DNA from: JAKLIX01 sp964605655
Lineage (GTDB): Bacteria > Bacteroidota > Bacteroidia > Bacteroidales > CAIXZF01
DNA length: 64,000 nucleotides
Assembly (NCBI GenBank): GCA_964605655.1
Contig: CAZSDK010000004.1
Location: forward strand, 62,001 to 126,000
Direction: 5' to 3'
Shown one piece after another: positions 1 through 8,098 of the stretch. Every line of letters starts with the position of its first letter. The first letter of the stretch is position 1. Position numbers and translations under genes: made by a program. The notes under the pieces were generated by a model. It had not been told where the DNA came from, did no database searches, and saw only the letters and a program-made list of their open reading frames with translations.

Positions 1-3000
1 CCCACCAGTGGAGGTCGGTGACGACGCCTCCGTTGCAGAGCCAGTCATCGGCCAGGGCTATGCCAATGGTGTTCTGCCCTGACATATAGTCGTGGTCATG
101 CAGGCCAGGAAGGGTGGGGTTGTAGGGTTGTTGCCATTTGATGCCTGTTGTGGTTGAAATGTCAACCAGATAATCTTCCACCTCACCGTCAGGAGCATAG
201 CAACAAGGGTTCAATCCCTGTACCGTGCTCAGACGGAAACGAACACAGGTGTTCCCCGGATTGGCATTAGGCGGCACATAAAAATAAAGGTAATTATTGC
301 CCGGCAGCATGGTGACACTGCTGAATATCTGCTCTGATGCGCCGCTAAAGGTGCCGCTGTGGTCAAAGTCGATCCAGGCATTCAGAAATGCTCCTGATAC
401 ACTCGATTTCACCGTGACCATACAAGGATTGCCCGGATGAAGCGGCCAGTTGAAAATGACACCATCTTCATCATCAACATTGTTCAGGTCATCGCCGTTG
501 CAGCCCGGAGTGGGTTGCCCGTCGCTGTCGTAATCCACGGTGTCACCGAGAAAAGTGACACCATCAAGCTCATGCCTCGGTCCGTCGGAGGCATACAGGG
601 TCGCATAGCTGTCGGGTGCATCCCCGTAATCGAGGGCCAGTTTTTTTACCACGATGTCTTTCCTGGCACTGAAACCATCCTGGTCCACACAAATGATACG
701 GAAAAAATACCACCTGGGAAGATGAAGAATGAAAGTGTCGACAGGAGGATCGGGACCCCATTTGATCTTGCCACCTGTCGGCACGATGGATTGTTCCATC
801 GGACACACTATGGCCAGGTGCCCGATACGTGCCGTTTTATTGGCATAAGGCGGATTGGAATTAACGTTGTCGGCATAGCCTGTGACCGTGCAGGAGGAAG
901 GATCCATGGTGCCGGTCTCCTTTTCCCCGGTGCCCGGGTCCATGAAGCCCACCGTATGCATGCCATTGTCTGGCTCATTATCGATGGAGTTGAAGGTGGT
1001 CGTATGAGAAGGCCCTAACTGGCCATTCTCAATGAAAGTCATGGTGGCAATCACATCCTGGCAACGTTCCAGTTCATTCTTCATCAGGTCAAAAGTCTGG
1101 GCGTTGCTGGTGATGTCCCAGCCTCCTCCTGGTTTTGGCATATAATTGTTCAACGATCTTACACTGAATCCGCCACCGTGATCACTAATCCATTTGTCCA
1201 GGCCTTTGCCAATATTATCTATGTCACTTCCATCTATGGGATCCGTTTCAAACTCCCACGAAAGTGCCTCCGTCAATCCCTGGTCATCCAAACCGCCTGC
1301 AATCTGCGGATGTGTCGGCTCAAAATATTTCAGGCAGGCAGCCGAGGCGGTAGGAGCACAAAACATATTGCCGTTGTTGGGGTAGCTCTGGTTGTACTGA
1401 CTTATATCCGGAATACCTTTGTTAAAATAGGTTTCTTTTGGATCCACATTGGCAAAGATGTACTGAATATTCGCCCCTGTCGAATAGGCATCGAAAGTCA
1501 GTACATCGGTCTGCATTTCATAGTAATTTCCGAAATTAAGACCAAACTTGTTGGGTGGAGTGGGATCGTAATAGACAGGTTCGGTCTTGGTGTATTCCAA
1601 CATATCACTCGTTATTAAGTCCATGATCACCTTAAAGTACAGTGGTTCAAGTGCTTGAATAAGTCCGTTATGTTGAAGCATGGTCAGCCAGCCGTCACCC
1701 AGGATGACGGTGTCGCTTAATCCTGCCGAGGTGACCGTCCCATCGGTGTCCATTCCAATCGGGTTCCAGTTCGTCAGGTCATAGGAATAGAAAAATGTCA
1801 CATTGGATATTTGATGGTCTGGATCGCTGACCAGCAGTTGAACCTTTGTGGAATCGGAGCTCCCTCCTATCCAGTTATGCCAGGATTCCGTGTTGATCCA
1901 GTCGCCTGCCTGTATGAAAAAATCATGGGGTTGAACAGGGGTCGGGGGATTGCTGTAAATAATGAAAGCCATTTCAGAGATCTTCCCGCCAATTGGTCCC
2001 AGGGTCGTCCAGGGAGTGGGGTTCCCATTGATTAAAGTCATGTTTGCTGCCGCACAAAGGGCAACCCGGTGACTTCTGAAGGCTTCACACCAACGCCAGA
2101 TGGCAGGTGACTGAATATTGACGGAGTTTGATGATAGTGCAAGCCAGTAAGTGCTGCCGGCAGTCTGTTGAAAAGCCTGAGGAAGGGTATAAGTGTATGA
2201 ATAAATGGGCAGATTATCAGAGGTATAGACCCCCGTGAACGTCTCATTCAGACTTCCAAGAGGGAGGGTAACATCAATGTAGGCCGGGAGTCCGGGCAGA
2301 CAAGCAGCCTGGTTGGGAAGAACTTTCAACCGAATGGAGGAGATGCCTGCTCCAGCACTCTCATAAGCCCCAAACCATTGGATTTTTGTTACATCCCCAC
2401 CATAGCACATCCAGTCGTCGGCAAGGAAAATTTGCTGTGTGGTATTGTTTACGATGGCATCATGAGCATGTAGTCCGGGAAAGTTGCCCGAAGCATTCTG
2501 TATCCATTTGTAAGTATCAGTGGGGGATATTTCTATCAAATGATCTTCCACCTCGCCATCCCCGGCAGGTCCTGTTGGTGGCAACCCTCCCTGGCTGCTG
2601 AACCTGAAACGGCTAAAACAGCCATTGGTGTCTGCATCGGGTGGGGTGATGATACTCAGATAATTATACCCGCTTATCAAGGGCCAGGTCTGAAATATCT
2701 GCTCATTGGCCTCATTCCAGTCGCCATCATTGTTATAATCCATCCAGGCATCCAGATAGCCTGCGGCAGATGCGTTGATTACCAAATACATTGGCATCCC
2801 TGGAAAATCGCCTGAAAACTTGTACACCCCGTCTTCATCGTCCAGGCCATTCTGATCATCTCCAAGAGAATTAGTAGAGGGTAAACCGTTGGGTTCCGCA
2901 TCTATGGTGGCTCCCAGGTGAAAATTGCTGACAACGGTGTGTCTTGCTCCATTGTTGGCCAGCAGGGTAGGGTAAGTCGGGTCAGGTGCATCACCAAAAT

Positions 3001-3799
3001 CCAGGTTGGGCTGCGGACAAACGGAGTTGGCACAGGTAGTGCCTGAACCCATGGGAGTCCCTCCCTGTTGGATGCAGGTCGCCGGAAGAAGATCGGTGCA
3101 ATTGCCGTTGCTGAAGCAGCAGGCCTGGACAGGGTTGTTGACCGTACCCAGCACATCAAGGGCAAAATCCATGATCTGTCCTCCGTAAGGGTGCGTAAAT
3201 GGGTAAAAAAGATACTGCCAGTTACCGGACCCGTAAATAGACCAGGTTGCCGGCCATATATAATGGTTGATCCCGGTCACCCACCCGAATTGGAATGTGT
3301 TTTGATTGCTGGTGGTCACAGAGATGCTCAGCCAGTAATTCATTCCGGCGATACAGCTCACCGTCGGATTGACCGGAAACTGATAATTGTAAATGGTGAA
3401 GCTCCCGGGAAAGGTACTGTACCCTGATAATGGGTCGTACCACCATTGTCCGTTCATGGAGGTAGGTGCCGGAGGTGGATATTGACCCGGTGCGTAATCG
3501 TACTCCCAGATGGGGCTTCCGGGAAACCCTCCTGCCTCCGGGCATAGTTTCAGATGGAAGATGGCCGCCTGGTCAAGGAGATCCTGGTACCATACTCCCC
3601 AAACGACAAACGTATTGATATCGCCTGCAACCTGGCAGTACCAGCTTTCAGCAACCTGGTTGGGCGTGCTGGCTTTGGTACCCATGCTCAAATCGGTGAG
3701 GTCCACCAAATGAGGGTTGCCAAGTGGCAGCTGTTGTGAATAGATCATGGCGGAGCTGAAGAAACAGCCCAGCAAAATGAGGGTTTGAATCTTTTTCAT
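1..3799 (-). CDS. Giant secreted GEVED-domain protein with embedded C39-like domain (partial, runs off left edge)
   Basis: The minus frame is open from an ATG at 3799 to the window edge, giving 1266 codons without a stop; the C-terminus is missing. A signal peptide opens the protein (MKKIQTLILLGCFF, ending near YSQ). Two GEVED-type modules are visible, each with FGDAPD or YGDAPD, a DDEDGV stretch and a closing GEVEDHL or GEVEDYL, at residues of about 265-417 and 1054-1209. Three related modules with a (A)DDWxC-G---T--HW pattern (DUF7901-like) lie near residues 30, 460 and at the cut end. Between them, residues 805-960 look like a papain-fold C39-like domain: CAPTASAACLKYF with Cys814, and MHTVGF with His948. 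Proteins of this build are usually large extracellular Bacteroidota proteins; the ligand or substrate is unknown. A T9SS domain is expected at the missing end but cannot be seen. Confidence 0.8.
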   Translation of the reverse strand, partial: MKKIQTLILLGCFFSSAMIYSQQLPLGNPHLVDLTDLSMGTKASTPNQVAESWYCQVAGDINTFVVWGVWYQDLLDQAAIFHLKLCPEAGGFPGSPIWEYDYAPGQYPPPAPTSMNGQWWYDPLSGYSTFPGSFTIYNYQFPVNPTVSCIAGMNYWLSISVTTSNQNTFQFGWVTGINHYIWPATWSIYGSGNWQYLFYPFTHPYGGQIMDFALDVLGTVNNPVQACCFSNGNCTDLLPATCIQQGGTPMGSGTTCANSVCPQPNLDFGDAPDPTYPTLLANNGARHTVVSNFHLGATIDAEPNGLPSTNSLGDDQNGLDDEDGVYKFSGDFPGMPMYLVINASAAGYLDAWMDYNNDGDWNEANEQIFQTWPLISGYNYLSIITPPDADTNGCFSRFRFSSQGGLPPTGPAGDGEVEDHLIEISPTDTYKWIQNASGNFPGLHAHDAIVNNTTQQIFLADDWMCYGGDVTKIQWFGAYESAGAGISSIRLKVLPNQAACLPGLPAYIDVTLPLGSLNETFTGVYTSDNLPIYSYTYTLPQAFQQTAGSTYWLALSSNSVNIQSPAIWRWCEAFRSHRVALCAAANMTLINGNPTPWTTLGPIGGKISEMAFIIYSNPPTPVQPHDFFIQAGDWINTESWHNWIGGSSDSTKVQLLVSDPDHQISNVTFFYSYDLTNWNPIGMDTDGTVTSAGLSDTVILGDGWLTMLQHNGLIQALEPLYFKVIMDLITSDMLEYTKTEPVYYDPTPPNKFGLNFGNYYEMQTDVLTFDAYSTGANIQYIFANVDPKETYFNKGIPDISQYNQSYPNNGNMFCAPTASAACLKYFEPTHPQIAGGLDDQGLTEALSWEFETDPIDGSDIDNIGKGLDKWISDHGGGFSVRSLNNYMPKPGGGWDITSNAQTFDLMKNELERCQDVIATMTFIENGQLGPSHTTTFNSIDNEPDNGMHTVGFMDPGTGEKETGTMDPSSCTVTGYADNVNSNPPYANKTARIGHLAIVCPMEQSIVPTGGKIKWGPDPPVDTFILHLPRWYFFRIICVDQDGFSARKDIVVKKLALDYGDAPDSYATLYASDGPRHELDGVTFLGDTVDYDSDGQPTPGCNGDDLNNVDDEDGVIFNWPLHPGNPCMVTVKSSVSGAFLNAWIDFDHSGTFSGASEQIFSSVTMLPGNNYLYFYVPPNANPGNTCVRFRLSTVQGLNPCCYAPDGEVEDYLVDISTTTGIKWQQPYNPTLPGLHDHDYMSGQNTIGIALADDWLCNGGVVTDLHWW

Positions 3800-4151
3800 G
3801 GGGAAGAAGATTGATGTAAAATAATGACTTCCGGTCGTTTATGATGAGCCATAAGGCTTGATTACGGCAGAAAGGGGAAGTCGTAAGAAGATCAGGCAGG
3901 CCAGGTGTTACCTAATACCCTTCATTTTATAACTGAAGGTCTATTTTATTGAATATCAATAGTATAAAATAGATACATCTTCAGGTTGTTACCATATAGA
4001 TAACCCATATAGAAAGCCATCTAAGATAGTAATAATTAATCAGAAAGTCAAGGGGTTACTTTATTTTAAGCCATAGCTCATTCGTGAAAAACAGTTTTCA
4101 ACAACGAAGTGCATTGAAAACAGATGTTAAACCTGCCTAGCCGTCCTTTAG
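3800..4151. other. Intergenic, AT-rich, no gene seen
   Basis: This spacer separates the divergent GEVED gene from the first LRR gene. It is AT-rich and has no convincing ORF, RNA or clear TAnnTTTG promoter. Its right border is the point where similarity to the region before the second LRR gene begins, so it may include decayed remains of a lost upstream gene. Nothing else is recognised in it. Confidence 0.5.
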
Positions 4152-4208
4152 ATTTCACTCGAATTAGTATCAGTTAAGTACACAAATAAATTTGTGAAAG
4201 TAAAGTAG
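4152..4208 (+). pseudogene. Remnant 3' end of a T9SS-sorted gene
   Basis: These 57 bp align without gaps to the last 57 bp of the propeller gene that precedes the second LRR gene (8031-8087), with 8 mismatches by eye. They read ISLELVSVKYTNKFVKVK and then TAG, against ISLESGSGKYTGKFVKAK and TAG in the intact gene. An in-frame TAG at 4149-4151 closes the frame just upstream. It is best read as the last trace of a T9SS sorting domain carried along when the LRR unit was duplicated. It could instead be kept as leader sequence of the LRR gene. Confidence 0.65.
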
Positions 4209-4219
4209 TACTTTTAACT

Positions 4220-5473
4220 ATGAAAACAATAATAAAATCCGCTAAGCATAGAATGGTGTTCTATGTAGCTATTATTAGTGTACTTCTGAGTACCAAGCCT
4301 TCCTGCTCCCAAGATATTCCCTGTGATCCGGGTGACTCCCTGGCTCTGGTTGAGCTATACAATTCTGCCAACGGCCCTAACTGGTTCGTGCAGGACAACT
4401 GGCTGACAGGTCCTGTTTGCTCCTGGGCATATATTCAGTGTTCTTATTTAGATACAACAGGTTACTTCAGGGTCGATATGGTACAATTGGGAGGGAACAA
4501 TCTGACCGGGACCATAAGTCCGTTGATTTGTAATCTCACCTATCTTGGATCCCTTAATTTAGCCTTGAATAATTTTACAGGTACCATCCCCGATTGTATT
4601 GGCAATCTTGTTCATTTGGTCGGAGTGTTGTTAGGAGACAATTTACTGACTAATCCTATTCCCTTGGGTTTTGGGAATTGCCCTGGTATGATGCAGCTCC
4701 GACTTAATAACAACCAGTTTAGTGATACATTGCCAGATACAATTAGTAAATTACCCATATTGCTGGGATTATGTGTAAATAATAACAAATTTAGTAAAAT
4801 ATTCCCAGCTACCCACGAATTGGGTTTAACTGCACTCGAGAACAACCGTTTTACTTTTGAAGATATCCTTCCCTATAGACCTACCGGTTCTTTAACGAAC
4901 TGGACCTATGCTCCCCAGGACAGCATTTTAAACAACCTTGACACCACGGTGGTACTGGGCAGTTCACTTACCCTGGATTCCTGGGTGGATACCTGCCAGG
5001 ATAACAAGTACCGCTGGAAAAGGGGGACCGTGTACCTTAACCCATATCCCCTGCCACAGAGTACTTACACGATAAACAGCATACAGTATTCAGATTCAGG
5101 ATATTACTCCTGCGAGGTCACCAACTGGAAAGCCTTTGACCTGACGCTGCACCGTCGTCTCATCCACGTAAACGTGGCAGATTCGGCAGTTGGAACGGTA
5201 GAAGAGACGGGGCAGGGCTGCCCGGGATGGAGGATACAATACACACTGGCAGAAAATCACCTGGTGATCAACCTGGATTTCAAAGGAGTACAACAAGTTA
5301 AATGTTACCTGATCGACGCCCTTGGAAGAAAGGTGTTGAGACTGTATGAGGGCATCACCGACCACCAGGAGTTGCATTATTACCTGAACCGGGTCCATAT
5401 CCGGCCGGGGATGTATATTGTCAGGTTAGAAACTCAGGGTAACACGATCACCAGGAAAGTGATGGTGGAATAG
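4220..5473 (+). CDS. LRR / Ig-like / T9SS surface protein, copy A
   Basis: This 417-residue secreted protein has a signal peptide (residues 1-30, ending SCSQ), an LRR cap with DSLALVELYNSANGPNW, about five plant-type LRRs (residues 85-200, with NNLTGTISPLICNL and NNFTGTIPDCIGNL), an Ig-like domain (about 236-318, with the classic DSGYYSCEVTN around the second Cys) and a T9SS type A sorting domain (about 338-417, ending RPGMYIVRLETQGNTI...). The build predicts a protein exported by the type IX system and anchored on the surface, with the LRRs for binding. It is a paralogue of the gene at 8099 with a period of 3879 bp: the LRR half differs at many sites, while everything from base 4825 on is identical. 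The first half is more AT-rich than the second. The ligand is unknown. Confidence 0.88.
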   Translation: MKTIIKSAKHRMVFYVAIISVLLSTKPSCSQDIPCDPGDSLALVELYNSANGPNWFVQDNWLTGPVCSWAYIQCSYLDTTGYFRVDMVQLGGNNLTGTISPLICNLTYLGSLNLALNNFTGTIPDCIGNLVHLVGVLLGDNLLTNPIPLGFGNCPGMMQLRLNNNQFSDTLPDTISKLPILLGLCVNNNKFSKIFPATHELGLTALENNRFTFEDILPYRPTGSLTNWTYAPQDSILNNLDTTVVLGSSLTLDSWVDTCQDNKYRWKRGTVYLNPYPLPQSTYTINSIQYSDSGYYSCEVTNWKAFDLTLHRRLIHVNVADSAVGTVEETGQGCPGWRIQYTLAENHLVINLDFKGVQQVKCYLIDALGRKVLRLYEGITDHQELHYYLNRVHIRPGMYIVRLETQGNTITRKVMVE

Positions 5474-5476
5474 GAG
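4825..5476 (+). repeat. 652-bp exact direct repeat, copy A
   Basis: By reading the bases side by side, 4825-5476 matches 8704-9355 with no difference. It starts right after a single G/A change at 4824 and stops three bases after the stop codon. It codes for the end of the LRR region, the Ig-like domain and the sorting domain. The flanking LRR DNA is far less conserved, which points to recent gene conversion or cassette exchange. The wider homologous unit is 4152-5476 against 8031-9355. Confidence 0.93.
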
Positions 5477-5546
5477 GCTGTCTCAAAAAGCTGAAAATGC
5501 TTCGACTCCGCTCAATATAACAATACATTGATTATGAGACAACCTC
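5474..5546. repeat. Imperfect inverted repeat with dispersed-repeat-like core
   Basis: GAGGCTGTCTCA (5474-5485) and TGAGACAACCTC (5535-5546) pair over 12 bp with one mismatch around a 49-base loop. The loop contains GCTTCGACTCCGCTCA (5499-5514), a string that looks like a dispersed intergenic repeat core. It lies directly after the LRR copy A stop codon, and there is no U-run, so it is not a standard terminator. It may be a small mobile or REP-like element. Confidence 0.45.
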
Positions 5547-5838
5547 TAATCTGTGGTCCTTCTCTTTCCACCCGTTAAAGGCAGTGGGCCTTTACAAAGG
5601 GGGGCCAAGTAGCGTGCAAAAAAATAGAATAAGCTTGAGTTTTAAAGAAGTGAGAGACGGAAAGAATATTGTCTCTGTCTCAGGAAAGGGTTCAGTGTAA
5701 CTATCAATGTAACTTATATTTGTTTGTTCCATGCGTGCAGAATTTCCAAATATTTCGTTCAAAGCTTGACAAACAGTTATTTGTTTTCTTATATTTAAGG
5801 GTTGAAAAATTTCAATCAACCTTAAAAGACCAAATGCT
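5547..5838. other. Intergenic leader region of the propeller gene
   Basis: There is no gene here. A short hairpin, TAAAGGC (5576-5582) with GCCTTTA (5588-5594), has a 5-base loop. A TATATTTG box at 5715-5722 fits the Bacteroidota -7 consensus and could serve the downstream gene through a leader of about 110 bases; no clear TTG -33 element is seen with it. Confidence 0.4.
5715..5722 (+). promoter_or_regulatory. Candidate -7 box TATATTTG for the propeller gene
   Basis: It is a perfect TAnnTTTG match, but far from the start codon and without a clear -33 element. Low confidence. Confidence 0.35.
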
Positions 5839-5854
5839 ATGAAAAATCTCTCTA

Positions 5855-5865
5855 CCCCCCCCCCC
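5855..5865 (+). repeat. Poly-C tract of 11, candidate phase-variation switch
   Basis: Eleven consecutive C residues lie five codons after an ATG at 5839 (ATG AAA AAT CTC TCT A-Cn). With 11 C the ATG frame stops at TAA 5878-5880. With 12 or 9 C it joins the long open frame and gives a 749-residue protein whose N-terminus has Lys2 before the hydrophobic signal core. The sequence as given would thus be the 'off' state from this ATG. A sequencing or assembly error in the homopolymer would look the same. Confidence 0.7.
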
Positions 5866-5894
5866 ATAACATACACATAACCAGTTACGTATGT

Positions 5895-8087
5895 TTGGTA
5901 TTCGTGGTCAGTATATTTTTTTTACATCAAATCATTTTACCTGTTACAGCCTGTTCTCTGAAAAATTCATTTTCTGTGGGGAATAATGTAAAGGTTATTA
6001 AACAATCCCTGCCTGTTTTTCCGCCTCCCCCCTCCTTTTTTACTGTCGATTATGTGAAACCTCAATGTCCTTTTGATGACAATGGCCAGTTGATTGTAAC
6101 TATTACCTCAGGAGTGCCGCCTTTTGTCATAAATATTTATACACCGACAATTGCTATTGGTGGAACCATCATTGCTACCCAAATAATACAACCGCCCGTA
6201 ACCTTTCCGCTTACCTGTACTTTTAATGATATCGTTGTCGGACTATATGACATAGCTGTCAACGACCAAGGCAATCCTCCATTGTCAGACCATCAGGATG
6301 TTAATGTTGTTAACCAGACTCATTTTCCTTATGTTCCACAAACTGATGGCAGAGCATTTGGTGTTGATATTGCCGCGGACGATGATGAGAATATCATTGC
6401 AACAGGGTTCTTTAGTGAAGAGATCCAATTCAATCAGACCTATTATGCACCAGACCGGTATAATATCTATTTGGTCAAATTTGACCGTTGTGGTAATGTA
6501 ATTTGGGACCGGGTGGTGGGTGGGGGTACCGGATTTTGTACGGTGAACGCTGTATTTGTAAGTTACCTGGCACAGGAGCAGATTATTACTATTTGCGGGC
6601 AATACTGGGGTGGTAAAATCAATTTCCCTAGTGGTCCCAGTCTGACCTGTAACAACAATTATGACGGGCGTGATGCGTTTGTCGCTCAGTTTAAAGAAAA
6701 TGGTTACTTGAAATGGATGGCCAGGATTTATGGTAATGGTGCTGTCACGGCGAAAGATGTGGAAGTGGATGAGGATGGCTATGTGTACCTTCTGGGCGAT
6801 TTTGATGGTGCTCTGATCAACATCGAACATTCCTCTGGCATCTTTTCGAATTTCCTTTTGAATCTGAACTTATTGAACAAGGATAACTATATGGTAGTGT
6901 ATGATTCACAAGGAGACGCCCTGATATCGGAAAACACAAACATATCTACCACTGGAGATGATGAGGCAAGTGGTTTGGGTCATTTCATCATGACAGGGAC
7001 AACAGACCGAAGCGTGTTTATCACCGGAAGACTTGACGGGTACGATTTTTTGGGCCAAAGATGGATATTCAAACCAAGCGCATTAAGTTTCCAGCAGCAG
7101 AATATTTACTCGGCACCTGCATTAAATCCATTTTCCGTTGGTTATTTCAGCAGGTCAGTCGATTACCTGTTCGATCCTTCCATAAATGATTACAGATTAG
7201 TTTTTACAGGCAAAATTATGGACCAGGTAAACCCGGTAACAAAAAGTCATCCTTTCATACTCTGGGATCTGCTGCCTCCTACCTTTCCGTTAAATCAGCC
7301 TCTGATAGGCCTTGTTGAATTTGTACGAAGTCCTGCACTTTTTGCTGACAATGGTTTTACCTCATTATCTATTGACAAGCAAAATGGTGATCTATATTTT
7401 GGGGGATACATTGAGGAATCAGGGCACCATCCTTTGCCAAATGGTTCCGTGGTTAATGGAAATGGTGATTTTATAATCGAAGGCTTTAATTTCCAAAATC
7501 TTTTTTTTCTACCCCTGTGGTATCCGCCGGTTAGTTCCAATTCAGGAAATGCCGTATACTCCTCTTTTTTCGGTATGCCAGAGTTTTTTGGTATTACACA
7601 CCATACGTTTGATCAAGGTCATAAAGTCTCTAATGTTTATTTCACGGGTTCCTATACGGGAACGCTGAGCTCTGCTCAATTGGGAAATGGAATTTCATTC
7701 CCTGCTGCACCCAATGGAAGTACTGTATGCTATATAGCGAGAACTATTTCTGATTTGGGAGTAACTGCCGGTATAAGTGCCCAAATAAAATCCACTCCAC
7801 TATTAAATCAGTTTTCAGGTGAGGGAAATAATTTTGCAGATAACCTGATTGTTTTTCCCAATCCTGCGGATGATAATTTACTCATAAAAATAAATCCTGA
7901 ACTAGTGTCTCTTCCCTTCCTTCTTAAAATATATACCATTGATAGTCGGACGATAACGGAGATACGTTGTAGTACCGTTGCAGAATCCATAAAGATTCCG
8001 CTCCTTGGCTATCCGGATGGCCTTTATTTCATTTCACTTGAATCAGGATCAGGTAAGTACACCGGTAAATTTGTGAAAGCAAAGTAG
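5895..8087 (+). CDS. Beta-propeller-like T9SS-sorted surface protein, possibly phase-variable
   Basis: The open frame gives 730 residues from a TTG at 5895. The more natural start is the ATG at 5839, which is out of frame by one base across the 11-C tract. A hydrophobic signal core (LVFVVSIFFLHQIILP) follows the TTG. The body has SBBP-like propeller repeats, such as GRAFGVDIAADDDENIIATG and later blades with GxxxGxL patterns, read as extracellular beta-propeller blades. The C-terminus (about 650-730) is a T9SS type A sorting domain with FPNPADDNLLIKI and GLYFISLESGSG. The gene is AT-rich compared with the housekeeping genes. It ends 11 bp before LRR copy B, so the two are likely co-transcribed. 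Function beyond surface display is not known. Confidence 0.75.
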   Translation: MVFVVSIFFLHQIILPVTACSLKNSFSVGNNVKVIKQSLPVFPPPPSFFTVDYVKPQCPFDDNGQLIVTITSGVPPFVINIYTPTIAIGGTIIATQIIQPPVTFPLTCTFNDIVVGLYDIAVNDQGNPPLSDHQDVNVVNQTHFPYVPQTDGRAFGVDIAADDDENIIATGFFSEEIQFNQTYYAPDRYNIYLVKFDRCGNVIWDRVVGGGTGFCTVNAVFVSYLAQEQIITICGQYWGGKINFPSGPSLTCNNNYDGRDAFVAQFKENGYLKWMARIYGNGAVTAKDVEVDEDGYVYLLGDFDGALINIEHSSGIFSNFLLNLNLLNKDNYMVVYDSQGDALISENTNISTTGDDEASGLGHFIMTGTTDRSVFITGRLDGYDFLGQRWIFKPSALSFQQQNIYSAPALNPFSVGYFSRSVDYLFDPSINDYRLVFTGKIMDQVNPVTKSHPFILWDLLPPTFPLNQPLIGLVEFVRSPALFADNGFTSLSIDKQNGDLYFGGYIEESGHHPLPNGSVVNGNGDFIIEGFNFQNLFFLPLWYPPVSSNSGNAVYSSFFGMPEFFGITHHTFDQGHKVSNVYFTGSYTGTLSSAQLGNGISFPAAPNGSTVCYIARTISDLGVTAGISAQIKSTPLLNQFSGEGNNFADNLIVFPNPADDNLLIKINPELVSLPFLLKIYTIDSRTITEIRCSTVAESIKIPLLGYPDGLYFISLESGSGKYTGKFVKAK

Positions 8088-8098
8088 TACTTTTTATT

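Noticed and set aside
437..1018. Plus-strand open frame opposite the GEVED gene
   Set aside because: The minus frame is open throughout and codes for GEVED and C39-like modules; the plus frame has no recognisable content.
5474..5546. Intrinsic terminator after LRR copy A
   Set aside because: The loop is 49 bases and no T-run follows; it is listed as an inverted repeat instead.
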